Positions 8,638 through 16,379 of a stretch of 42,057 bases of DNA are shown here, piece by piece (within the stretch, counting starts at the first letter, position 1; the number at the start of each line of letters is the position of its first letter). A program made the position numbers and the translations under genes. The stretch is from NCBI GenBank assembly GCA_017301975.1, contig JAFLEI010000050.1:1-42057 (forward strand). The letters are read 5' to 3'. Below the pieces are notes generated by a model that worked only from the letters and a program-made list of their open reading frames with translations, searched no databases and had not been told where the DNA came from. The DNA comes from Verrucomicrobiota bacterium. Lineage in GTDB: Bacteria > Verrucomicrobiota > Verrucomicrobiia > Verrucomicrobiales > Verrucomicrobiaceae.

Positions 8638-9493
8638 AATCAAATCTGTCCTGAGCTTCGCCGCTTTCAAAGCCGACCCGGATGACTCCGCAGTCCCCTG
8701 GGCCAAGCGTTTTGAATCGCGCAAATCTCTTCTCATCAATGTCAGCCGCGGCTCCGTGAGCTGGCGCTCCCTCAACAAGCGCGGGCGCTTTGAGGAAGGC
8801 GGCACCCAGGAGGGTGAGCTTCCTGACGCCGCCCCGCTCAAAGGCGAGGAATGGCGCGGCATGGCCGATGGCGGCTGGTGCTCCGTGTCCGTCAATCACC
8901 GCTTCATCATCAGCCTCGAAAACAACCTCATGCGCGGTGACAACTGCGCCAGCCTCCTGCGCACCAATCCCCGCGCCGTGCTCGGCCCCAAATATGACCG
9001 TGGCAAACGCTACGCCATCTGCCACCACCCTGAGACCACCGCCAGCCTCCTCCTCGCCGTGGAGGAGTCTCTGGTGAAAGTGACCGAGGACGTGCTCAAG
9101 ACCGTCCAGCTCAAGCCCGGACGTGTCTGCTGCGGCCTCTTTGCCATGCTTGAGCATGCCATCCTCAGCATCTTCCGCGCAAGCGCCGGGGGCACCCCTT
9201 CGGACTTCGTCCTCATCGCCGCATGCGAAGGCTCCCTCGCCGTGCTCGTCCAGCAGGAAGGCCAGTGGCGGGACATCCGCTGCCGCAGCGGCCTCGGCCC
9301 TGAGGCGGTGGAAACCGCCCTGCAGATCATCAGCCCCCTGCTTGCCAAAGTCCCCCAGGGCAGCCCCGTCTATTTTGTCGGCGACGGCCATGACAGCAAA
9401 TTCCGCACGGAGCTGATGCTTCACCTGGAAAAGGTCGGCGCCGCCGATCTCACGCAGGATGACCTGCTCTGGACCATCATCGGGGAACACTAA
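8624..9493 (+). CDS. PilM-like protein of the pilus inner-membrane complex (divergent)
   Basis: A soluble protein of 289 residues with no signal peptide or membrane segment. Similarity to known families is weak. Its place right before a PilN-like and a PilO-like gene, and a C-terminal actin-like pattern (DFVLIAACEGSLAVLVQQEGQWRDIRCRSGLG, then VYFVGDG), support an ASKHA-fold PilM or GspL cytoplasmic domain. PilM is an actin-like protein that binds the N-terminus of PilN and links it to the motor ATPase. The start at 8624 lies inside the ATPase gene, which suggests translational coupling. Akkermansia Amuc_1101 is a possible counterpart. The function is inferred mainly from context. Confidence 0.65.
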   Translation: MLLDEIKSVLSFAAFKADPDDSAVPWAKRFESRKSLLINVSRGSVSWRSLNKRGRFEEGGTQEGELPDAAPLKGEEWRGMADGGWCSVSVNHRFIISLENNLMRGDNCASLLRTNPRAVLGPKYDRGKRYAICHHPETTASLLLAVEESLVKVTEDVLKTVQLKPGRVCCGLFAMLEHAILSIFRASAGGTPSDFVLIAACEGSLAVLVQQEGQWRDIRCRSGLGPEAVETALQIISPLLAKVPQGSPVYFVGDGHDSKFRTELMLHLEKVGAADLTQDDLLWTIIGEH

Positions 9494-9505
9494 GCCGCCC
9501 ATACC

Positions 9506-10060
9506 ATGAACGAATATCTCTGCCATGACTTCAAGACGCCGCGCATCGACACCTCGCGCCGTCTGCCCTCCTCCTTCCGCGCCATCCCCGTCATCTTTTA
9601 TCTCGCGCTCGCCGGCAGCGCCTACGTGATGACCATGGACTACTTCAACTACAAGAAGGCGCTCAAGCAGAAGGTGGATGCCGAGGAGCGCAAGGCGCTC
9701 AGCGAAACCCAGCGCGACGCCTTCAAAAATGAAAAGGCGGATCTCGAAGCCGAGGCCAACAAGGCGGACCAGGTCGCGAAATGGATGGAAGGCGCGCGCA
9801 ACATCCAGCCCATCGCCGTCAAGATCGCGCGTGCCGTGCAGACCGACACCCGCATCACCCAGATGGCGCTTGAGCGCAGCGAGCAGGTGCCCGCCAACAT
9901 TGCCCTCACCCTCCATTTGAACGGCGCCCAGGTCTCCACCGAACTCGCCGCCATTGAAGCCGCCCTCGGCCAGCTCCTCTACCGCTCCTACTCGCCGCAG
10001 CAGACGAAGAACGGAGACGTCGTCGAATACCATTCCACGCTCGTCCGCCAGGCGGATTAA
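9506..10060 (+). CDS. PilN-like inner-membrane protein
   Basis: A bitopic protein of 184 residues. About 22 residues at the N-terminus face the cytoplasm, followed by one membrane helix (IPVIFYLALAGSAYVMTMDYF), a charged coiled coil rich in Lys, Glu and Ala (about residues 50-95) and a small alpha/beta domain. This is the PilN/PilO layout: a membrane anchor, a coiled coil and a periplasmic ferredoxin-like domain. PilN and PilO heterodimers span the periplasm and connect the platform to the secretin through PilP. Sequence identity to proteobacterial PilN is not evident by eye. The gene is 12 bases after the PilM-like gene and 20 bases before the PilO-like gene. Confidence 0.68.
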   Translation: MNEYLCHDFKTPRIDTSRRLPSSFRAIPVIFYLALAGSAYVMTMDYFNYKKALKQKVDAEERKALSETQRDAFKNEKADLEAEANKADQVAKWMEGARNIQPIAVKIARAVQTDTRITQMALERSEQVPANIALTLHLNGAQVSTELAAIEAALGQLLYRSYSPQQTKNGDVVEYHSTLVRQAD

Positions 10061-10080
10061 CCCCTCACCTTTTTGACTCC

Positions 10081-10677
10081 ATGAATCCCAAGCAGCTCGC
10101 TTGCATCATCCTTCTCATGGTCATCGGCACCATGACCTACACCGCGCAGATCATTCATAAAAAGGTGGCCACCACCCGCGCCGAGGCCGAGGACGCGGAA
10201 ACCGCCGCCCTCACCGCCGAAAGTGAGCGCTCCACCGCCGAGATCGGAACCACGGTCTACAAGGCAAACACCGAAGACCTCCGGCGCTTCCTGCGCTCCT
10301 GGCTCCCGGCCATCGAGCACGTGCAGACCCAGCAGGAGGCGGAGCAGAACATCGAACTCAGCCTGCGCGAACGCGGCATCAACCTCGTTCGCTCCCGCAA
10401 AACCGAGTCGAAAACATCGGTCGGCAACAAGCTCATCCCCAGGTCCGTCATCACCACCCTCACCATTGAGGAGGAATTCGCCAAGGTGCTCAACTGGCTC
10501 GGCGACATCGAACGCCGCCTGCCCACCGCGCGCATGAAGGTGGTGCAGATCACCGGCGGCAGCACCATCACCCAGCTCAAAATGGATGTCTCCTTTGAGA
10601 CCCCCATCTTTGATCTCGCTGCCGCGGATGCAGACAAGAAAAAGGCCGCGCCCAAGCCCAAAGTCACCAAGTCCTAG
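10081..10677 (+). CDS. PilO-like inner-membrane protein (Amuc_1100-type candidate)
   Basis: A bitopic protein of 198 residues. An N-terminal membrane helix (LACIILLMVIGTMTYTAQII) is followed by an Ala/Glu/Thr-rich coiled coil and a globular periplasmic part with alternating strands and helices (VITTLTIEEEFAKVLNWLGDIERRLPTAR, then MKVVQITGG). This is the PilO layout. The well-known Akkermansia surface protein Amuc_1100 has a PilO/PilN-like fold and sits in an equivalent operon, so this gene may be its counterpart, although the sequences are likely far apart. The C-terminal Lys/Pro-rich tail is probably disordered. It is followed after 3 bases by the next gene. Confidence 0.65.
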   Translation: MNPKQLACIILLMVIGTMTYTAQIIHKKVATTRAEAEDAETAALTAESERSTAEIGTTVYKANTEDLRRFLRSWLPAIEHVQTQQEAEQNIELSLRERGINLVRSRKTESKTSVGNKLIPRSVITTLTIEEEFAKVLNWLGDIERRLPTARMKVVQITGGSTITQLKMDVSFETPIFDLAAADADKKKAAPKPKVTKS

Positions 10678-10680
10678 CCC

Positions 10681-11589
10681 ATGAACTTTGCCCACAGATC
10701 GCTGCTGCCGGTCATGATGCTCGCCCTCATGGCCCTCTCCAGCCATGCCCAGGAAGCCGCCGAAGAGGGCGAGGACAAACGCGTGCAATACCAGCTCGTG
10801 CTGCCGGAGGAAAAGACCCCGGAAAATGTGAAACCTGAGGAGCGCAATCCTTTTGAGTCCATCAGCGATGTCCTCAGCCGCCAGTCCACCGGAGACACGG
10901 AGGAGAATCGCGTTCGCGAAAAACTCCTCAAGCTCCCCGTCGTCGGCGCGCGCCGCACCAATGGCCGCATGCGCGTGCTGCTGGGAGACATCATACTGGA
11001 AACCGGCTGCGATGTCCCCCCCGTGCTGCCGGACCAGATGGTCGAGTTGAAGGTCAAAAACATCACCCCTGAGTACATCGAGCTCGCCTGGCAGGAGAAG
11101 CGCCTCACGGGCCTGCCGCCCAAGCTCATGACCATCCCCATCAACATCTCCCCCCGCGTCCGCTACCAGATGTTTGGGCAGACCGAAGCCGAGGCCAAAG
11201 AACACAAGGGGGCCAATGCCACCATGAACATCGCGCCGCGGGAAGATACCGAAGCCAACACCGCAGCCGCTCCCCCTCCCGCTCCCGCAGATTCCCCGCC
11301 GCCCATGGTGGCTCCCGATCCCGCACCTCCGCGTGCGCAGGTCGTCGCGGATGATCCTCTGCCGTTTTCGCCCCCACGCCTCGTCGAGCCGCCTCCTGCC
11401 GCCCCCCCGGCTCCGTCCCCATCACTATCACCGGCACCCGCTCCCGCACAGGCGCTGACCGCCACGCCCGAAAAGCCGCTGCCGCCTGCCCCGCAGGATG
11501 CCGCACAGCCTCTCCCGCCTCCCGCTTCGCCCGCCGTTGAGTCCGTCGTGCGCATGCTGTTTGGCAATCCCACGCCTGCACCCAAATGA
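10681..11589 (+). CDS. Secreted protein with Pro/Ala-rich C-terminus, PilP-position
   Basis: A protein of 302 residues with a signal peptide (MNFAHRSLLPVMMLALMALSSHAQ). The first half of the mature protein includes EERNPFESISDVLSRQ, then a small beta-rich part (MRVLLGDIILETGCDVPPVL...VELKVKNITPEYIELAWQEKRL), which recalls the HR domain of PilP/GspC that docks on the secretin. The last 120 residues are almost entirely Pro, Ala and Ser and likely form a flexible periplasmic spacer or cell-wall linker. The position after PilN- and PilO-like genes matches pilP. The call is by context and general layout. Its stop overlaps the next start as ATGA. Confidence 0.6.
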   Translation: MNFAHRSLLPVMMLALMALSSHAQEAAEEGEDKRVQYQLVLPEEKTPENVKPEERNPFESISDVLSRQSTGDTEENRVREKLLKLPVVGARRTNGRMRVLLGDIILETGCDVPPVLPDQMVELKVKNITPEYIELAWQEKRLTGLPPKLMTIPINISPRVRYQMFGQTEAEAKEHKGANATMNIAPREDTEANTAAAPPPAPADSPPPMVAPDPAPPRAQVVADDPLPFSPPRLVEPPPAAPPAPSPSLSPAPAPAQALTATPEKPLPPAPQDAAQPLPPPASPAVESVVRMLFGNPTPAPK

Positions 11590-12569
11590 ACCGCCGCGTC
11601 CATCAGCCAGGGGGGTTCACCTCCGTGGAACTCCTGCTGGTGCTCGCGCTTTCCGCCGTGATTCTGGGCGGCGCTGTCGTCTCCTACGGCACGCTCATTC
11701 GCAGCCAGCCCAGCGTCTCCTCCATGGTGGCCGTGCCGCTGGGCGCCACCCGTTCGCAGAATTTTTACGGCACCCTCAGCGCCACCGTCGATGTCGGCAT
11801 GGCACCGCAGTACGGCGCCCTCGCCCTCGCCGAAGAGCTGCGTGAACAGTTTCTCGCGGACACCCTCAGCGCCACCGCCGTCTATTGCCTGCCCCGTGAC
11901 GGCATGAACACCTGGCGCCCTTCCGTCATCGCCTACAACACCAGCACCGACGACGAACTCGACACCCCGCAAAAATTCCGCGCCCACATCATCGCGCGCG
12001 CCGGGGTTTCCAGCTCCCTCTACCGCGACTACCGCAATCCTCTCAATGACGGAACGTTGGTCCCTCAGAACGCCAGCATCTTCGTGCTCGGTTACAGCAA
12101 GTACGCCGGCTATCTCAAGGTCAACGCCATCTACGACATCGACCTCATCCGCTTCACCGGCAGCAAGGAGCCCAACGGCACCCACGCCTCCGTCAAACGT
12201 TACGCGGACGCCACCTCCAGCCTGACTCCGTCCTCCCTGTCCTACATGGGCGGTTATGATGTGTTTTATCCGCCTTCCATCCCCAGCCCCACCAGCGCAG
12301 CCCAGTGGTCCACGGATGGCTTCGCCCCGCTGTTCGTCACCTTTGAGCGCGCATCGCGCCTCGCCCTGCGCGAAACGCCCACCACCATCGACCGCTTCAA
12401 GCGTGCCTACGAGCGCCCCTTCTACTTCATCTGGTGGCCGGATCCTGCCGCACGCCACCTCGGCCCCATCGCCAACACCTTTTCCTCCACCGATCCACGT
12501 CAGGCCTACAATCAGATGGCCGGGCGCTCCTCCTTCATGTTCACCGTGCCCATGTTTCCGGCGCTCTGA
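11586..12569 (+). CDS. Pseudopilin-like protein
   Basis: A protein of 327 residues with a class III signal: basic leader MNRRVHQPGG, then GFTSVELLLVLALSAVILGGAVV, with Glu at mature position 5. After the N-terminal helix the body has no family I recognise. It is unusually large for a pilin (most are 130-180 residues) and is rich in aromatic and small residues in its second half (YMGGYDVFYPPSIPSP). Verrucomicrobial genomes are rich in such oversized pilin-like proteins. It shares an ATGA overlap with the preceding gene and is 11 bases before the next, so it belongs to the same operon. A minor pseudopilin or a secreted fibre subunit are both possible. Confidence 0.8.
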   Translation: MNRRVHQPGGFTSVELLLVLALSAVILGGAVVSYGTLIRSQPSVSSMVAVPLGATRSQNFYGTLSATVDVGMAPQYGALALAEELREQFLADTLSATAVYCLPRDGMNTWRPSVIAYNTSTDDELDTPQKFRAHIIARAGVSSSLYRDYRNPLNDGTLVPQNASIFVLGYSKYAGYLKVNAIYDIDLIRFTGSKEPNGTHASVKRYADATSSLTPSSLSYMGGYDVFYPPSIPSPTSAAQWSTDGFAPLFVTFERASRLALRETPTTIDRFKRAYERPFYFIWWPDPAARHLGPIANTFSSTDPRQAYNQMAGRSSFMFTVPMFPAL

Positions 12570-12580
12570 ATTTTCAACTC

Positions 12581-14224
12581 ATGCGCATCCCACGCCAGCA
12601 TCATCACAGCAGACGCGGCGCCCTCATGGCGGCCGCGCTCATGCTCATGGTCGTCGGCGGCATTTTCGTCACCTCCTGGGTCACCCTCATGAGCACCCGC
12701 GCCTCCCAGGTCAGTTATCTGGAAGACGTCTGCAAACGCCACATCGGCGTGGAAAGCTCCCGCCTCCTCGCCTGGCAGTGCATCACCAGCAAGGCCTTTG
12801 ACCCCAACAACACTCTCGCAGCCAGCCAGAACACCCTCCTCGGCAGCGACATCGGCGGCATCAACACCCACAACGGCTGGGACAACCTCAACGTGTATAC
12901 CTCCAGCAGCACCGCTGGCGGCATGACCACCGTGTTCCCCTTCAATCATACCGGCCTGCGCCCGGGCGCCACCTACATCAATGTGGAGCAGTTCACCCGC
13001 CCTGCCTCCGGCCTCTCCGGCAACATCGATGACTACAACGCCTGGGAGTTTCTCAAAACCATGCCGCCCGTGCTCAATGGCGATGTGTTCTGCATCTATC
13101 GCAAGCCCGATGCTCCCCCGGGCGTCAAAATGCCGGCCTTGGACGTTTACGATTCCAGCGGTGGCGTTCAGAATGCGAACTGGACCGTCCTGGGACGAAC
13201 CGTGCTCCATGCTCCGGATTCGTTGTTCGTCGATTCCACTCCCAGTCCGCTGCAACTCCCGTTTCTCACCAAGTCTCTCTACATCCAATACCACTCGGCT
13301 GCGGAGCCTCCTTCCATCCGGTACCCCGTTTATGGCACCGATCTCAACGGCAAAGCGCTCCTGCCCTCCAACATGCCCGTGGTCCCCAGCACCACCGGCC
13401 CCATCGATGCCAGCGGCGCCAGCAACTATCTCGGCTACCTCGATGTCGTGCGCAATGACAACAACCCCGACAACTCGCTCTGGCACTTTCAGGACCGCGA
13501 AGCAGCAGCCGGACGAACCACCACTGTCACCATCGATTCCCCGGGCGTTTTTAATTCCGGCACGGAAGCCTACTGGATCGCCGAGCAAAAAACACCGACA
13601 TACCCGCCACCGGGCTATGAAAACTACGGCAACGACAAGAGCAAGTGGAGGGTGCTCTTCATCAAGATGGACAGCCAGTATCTTAAAAACATGCGCATCT
13701 TTGCGGGGGGGCTTGATCAGATCATCTTCGTCGGTCAGAGCAATGCCGCAGCTTTCAACAACGCCGCATTCCTCAAGCCCGTGATCATCACGATTGTTTA
13801 TAACGGCGGAAGCATGGTGAAAGACCTGCGTTTTGAACGCGAGAACAACCGACGCCATGTACTGGCCTTTAAGAATACAATGCCCATCAATTATGACCCG
13901 CCTAGAATCGAACTCTCCTGGGTCAACAATCCCATCAGCGGCACTGAATTTCGCTGGCGCAGCGTGTTGGTGAACGAATACACGGCCCTCTTTTTCAACA
14001 TGCCCTCCAATCTCACTCAGAACGTGCGCTGGATCGGCGGGGTCATGACCAACTGGATCGTCAAACGCCGCGCTGCCGGCGGCACCAATCCCAGCCGCCT
14101 GCTCTTCACCAGCGACAGTGATCCCGCCGTTCCCGCCGCCACCAATGGCGGCCCCGCCTTCGCCACCTTTCTGCCGCGTGATGCCTGGCTCGAATCCTAC
14201 TTCCTCCCTGTCGCACCGCCATGA
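12581..14224 (+). CDS. GspK/PilX-like large pilus-associated protein
   Basis: A protein of 547 residues. I chose ATG 12581 (MRIPRQHHHSRRGALM...), because the longer frame upstream only reads the end of the previous gene in another frame. The N-terminus has a basic leader with RRG followed by a long hydrophobic helix (ALMAAALMLMVVGGIFVTSWVTLMS) without the mature Glu5. This is the pattern of PilX and GspK, which cap or initiate the pilus tip. The remaining 480 residues have no recognised domain. They look like a secreted beta-rich protein with many Asn, Thr, Gly and Pro. Verrucomicrobial cassette protein A families look broadly similar at the N-terminus. It overlaps the next gene by ATGA. Confidence 0.72.
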   Translation: MRIPRQHHHSRRGALMAAALMLMVVGGIFVTSWVTLMSTRASQVSYLEDVCKRHIGVESSRLLAWQCITSKAFDPNNTLAASQNTLLGSDIGGINTHNGWDNLNVYTSSSTAGGMTTVFPFNHTGLRPGATYINVEQFTRPASGLSGNIDDYNAWEFLKTMPPVLNGDVFCIYRKPDAPPGVKMPALDVYDSSGGVQNANWTVLGRTVLHAPDSLFVDSTPSPLQLPFLTKSLYIQYHSAAEPPSIRYPVYGTDLNGKALLPSNMPVVPSTTGPIDASGASNYLGYLDVVRNDNNPDNSLWHFQDREAAAGRTTTVTIDSPGVFNSGTEAYWIAEQKTPTYPPPGYENYGNDKSKWRVLFIKMDSQYLKNMRIFAGGLDQIIFVGQSNAAAFNNAAFLKPVIITIVYNGGSMVKDLRFERENNRRHVLAFKNTMPINYDPPRIELSWVNNPISGTEFRWRSVLVNEYTALFFNMPSNLTQNVRWIGGVMTNWIVKRRAAGGTNPSRLLFTSDSDPAVPAATNGGPAFATFLPRDAWLESYFLPVAPP

Positions 14225-14781
14225 AGAACACCCGGCTGCAGAACAGTTCGCGATTGCTTGCAATGGTTGACCGTTGCTTGCAGTGGTTTGGCAAACCACC
14301 GTCAACCACCGCCAACGGCGCGCAGCGCTCTCAACGACGGTCAACCGCGCGCAGCGCGCTCGGCTACACCCTCATCGAGGTCCTCGCCGCCGGCTGCATC
14401 ATCTCCATCGGCACCACCGCCATGGTCAGCCTCTCCTCCACGCTCATGCTTCAGGAGGAGCTCGCCAATCGTGTCGCCGTCACGCGCAATTATCAGGAAA
14501 ACACCGTGCGCCTCTGGCAGCTCGGTCTCTCCTCCGTGCAGATCACCGCGCTCATGCCCGCCCTGACCCAGAACGCCGTTCTGCAGCAGGCCATGTTCAA
14601 CAGTCCCGTGCTCGTTGAAAACGGCCTCACCACCGTCAATGGCGTCGTCATGGAGACCGCTCTCTGCACCGCCATCGTCAACATCTCGCAGAATCCCGTC
14701 ACCAAGGCCGCCGGCGCCTCCTTCACCCTCACCGCCTACCGCCCGCGCCTCGTCACAGACCTCCGCACCGCACCGCCATGA
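14221..14781 (+). CDS. Prepilin-like protein with abnormally long leader
   Basis: A protein of 186 residues. The pilin signal ALGYTLIEVLAAGCIISIGTT is unmistakable, with Gly at residue 48, so the leader is 48 residues against the usual 6 to 25. The extra leader is encoded by a small mosaic of inverted and direct repeats (14254-14346). The frame is open throughout, and the ATG at 14221 overlaps the previous stop as ATGA, so the long leader is probably translated. GTG or TTG starts within the repeat cannot be excluded. The mature part is of ordinary pseudopilin size and has a GspI-like or GspJ-like pattern (variable globular domain after the helix). Confidence 0.8.
   Translation: MKNTRLQNSSRLLAMVDRCLQWFGKPPSTTANGAQRSQRRSTARSALGYTLIEVLAAGCIISIGTTAMVSLSSTLMLQEELANRVAVTRNYQENTVRLWQLGLSSVQITALMPALTQNAVLQQAMFNSPVLVENGLTTVNGVVMETALCTAIVNISQNPVTKAAGASFTLTAYRPRLVTDLRTAPP
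14254..14346. repeat. Repeat mosaic inside the prepilin leader
   Basis: Inverted arms GGTTGACCG (14265-14273) and CGGTCAACC (14338-14346) enclose a perfect 17-base palindrome GTGGTTTGGCAAACCAC (14283-14299). A 15-base direct repeat with one mismatch (14254-14268 and 14274-14288, TTGCTTGCARTGGTT) and a GC-rich repeat pair (around GCGCGCAGCGC) are also present. The set resembles a REP or MITE-like element that inserted in frame. Confidence 0.55.
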
Positions 14782-14824
14782 GCTTTGCCGCTTCAAAGCC
14801 GTCTTCCCTCAGCCTTCCCGCGCC

Positions 14825-16051
14825 ATGCTTAAAAAAGTAAAAATCACCAACGTTCACTCCGGCAAGTCCACCGAGGCCCTCGTGGACACGGACACCGATG
14901 AAAAAGCCCTCATCGGCGCGGGAGTCGCGCAGAACGAAACCACCACCATTCAGACCATCACCGGTGTGGATGAAAAGCTGCACCGCCTCACCAGCCCGAA
15001 GGGTGACACCGATGACAGCGCCGCCTTTTTCTCAGGCCTCGGCCGCTGTCTTGAGCGCAACATCTCGCTCACCAAATCCCTCCTCCTCCAGACCAATCGC
15101 GTCAAGTCCGCCACTTACAAAGGCATGATCGCGGAGGTCGTCCATGCCATCTCCGTGGGCGACAAGTTCAGCGATGCCATCGCCAAGTTCCCCAAGCTCT
15201 TCCCCGATGACATGCTCTCCCTCATCCTCGCGGGTGAGGAGGCCGGCCAGCTTGCCAAAGTTTGCAAGCGCATCGCCGTCTCCCAGAAAAAATCCTCCAA
15301 GGTCATCAAGAAGCTCAAGGGCGGCCTCATCTATCCCGCCGTCGTCATCGTTCTCGGCGTGGGCGTCGTCATCGTCATGAGCTTCACGCTCGTGCCCGCC
15401 ATGGCCAAGCTCTTCTCCTCCTTCAAGACGGAGCTCCCCATGGGAACCAAGGTGCTCATTGCACTCTCGGATCTCTTCATTCACCGGCCCTACATGGCCA
15501 TCCTGCCCTTCGTCGGCCTGTACTTCTTCTTCTCCAACTGGGGCAAGATCTCCGCCCTGCGCCCCATGCAGGATCTCTTTCTCAAGATCCCCGTCGTCGG
15601 CGTCCTCGTGCGCAAATCCGCCGCCGCCACCGGCTTCCGCACCCTGGCCATGCTCACGGAGTCCAACGTCCGCCTCAGCAGCGCGCTCGACATCACCGCC
15701 CAGGCAAGCTGGCACTATCATTACAAGGAATTGTTCGTCCGCCTGCGCGAGCACATCGCCGTCGGCCGCACCCTCCACGAAGCCTTCCTCATGGAGTCGC
15801 ATTGGCTCGGCCCGGACGCCCGCAATCTCTGCGGCCTCATCGAACTCGCCTCCGAAACCGGCTCAGGCACCGAAATGCTCTCCGAAATCGCCGACGACTA
15901 CGAAGAGGATCTCGACAACCTCGCCGCCACACTCGACAAAATGATCGAGCCCCTCACCATGCTCATCCTCGGCGTCATGGTCGGCTTCCTCATCTACGCC
16001 ATCTACGGCCCCATGTTCAGCCTCGGCGACGTCATCCTGAAGAAGAAGTAG
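14825..16051 (+). CDS. GspF/PilC-type platform protein
   Basis: An inner-membrane protein of 408 residues with two T2SSF domains. I chose ATG 14825 (MLKKVKITNVHSG), because the longer frame from 14615 reads the end of the pilin gene in another frame. The first domain carries the hallmark LILAGEEAGQL and the second carries CGLIELASETGSGTEML. Membrane segments are visible at GGLIYPAVVIVLGVGVVIVM, at PYMAILPFVGLYFFF and at the C-terminus (MLILGVMVGFLIYAIYG). PilC/GspF is the platform that couples motor ATPases to pilin insertion. It ends the operon; a repeat-rich gap follows. It lies 43 bases after the prepilin gene. Confidence 0.93.
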   Translation: MLKKVKITNVHSGKSTEALVDTDTDEKALIGAGVAQNETTTIQTITGVDEKLHRLTSPKGDTDDSAAFFSGLGRCLERNISLTKSLLLQTNRVKSATYKGMIAEVVHAISVGDKFSDAIAKFPKLFPDDMLSLILAGEEAGQLAKVCKRIAVSQKKSSKVIKKLKGGLIYPAVVIVLGVGVVIVMSFTLVPAMAKLFSSFKTELPMGTKVLIALSDLFIHRPYMAILPFVGLYFFFSNWGKISALRPMQDLFLKIPVVGVLVRKSAAATGFRTLAMLTESNVRLSSALDITAQASWHYHYKELFVRLREHIAVGRTLHEAFLMESHWLGPDARNLCGLIELASETGSGTEMLSEIADDYEEDLDNLAATLDKMIEPLTMLILGVMVGFLIYAIYGPMFSLGDVILKKK

Positions 16052-16135
16052 CCAGGAAATCCCCTCGCACTTCAGCTCGTTCCAGAAAAGCTCCCCCTGA
16101 AGCTCGGGAAATCCCCCCCGAGCTTCAGCACGCTC

Positions 16136-16174
16136 TGGAAAGTACTCCCGAGCTTCAGCTCGTTCCGGAAAACC
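16136..16174. repeat. Dispersed GAGCTTCAGCTC-type repeat, copy 1
   Basis: This copy closely matches 32438-32477, including the shared words AAAGTACTC, GAGCTTCAGCTC and GGAAA. Related partial copies precede it (CTTCAGCTCGTTCCAGAAAA at 16069-16088, and an inverted version around 16097-16110). It is a small dispersed repeat, possibly REP-like. Confidence 0.6.
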
Positions 16175-16235
16175 TCCGCCAGCACCCAGCCCACCGAATC
16201 ATTCAAAGCTCAACCCGTAGCCCCAATCACGGCAT

Positions 16236-16275
16236 GTGTAACCCATGTCCCGAGCCAGAAGTGTTACCCATATCC
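16236..16275. repeat. Pair of 15-base direct repeats, possible insertion-sequence end remnant
   Basis: GTGTAACCCATGTCC (16236-16250) and GTGTTACCCATATCC (16261-16275) differ at two positions and are spaced by 25 bases. Similar ACCCATGTCC words occur at the ends of some insertion sequences related to IS481 and IS3, from memory. No transposase fragment is present, so this may be a leftover end. Confidence 0.3.
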
Positions 16276-16283
16276 TGACCTCG

Positions 16284-16369
<86 letters not shown>

Positions 16370-16379
16370 TCCAGCCCCC

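Noticed and set aside
8618..10033. Open frame of 471 codons on the minus strand
   Set aside because: It is antisense to the PilM- and PilN-like genes, with Gly/Ala/His/Glu-rich shadow composition and no family match.
13890..13925. tRNA-like TCGAACTC stretch
   Set aside because: It lies within the GspK/PilX-like gene and does not fold into a cloverleaf.
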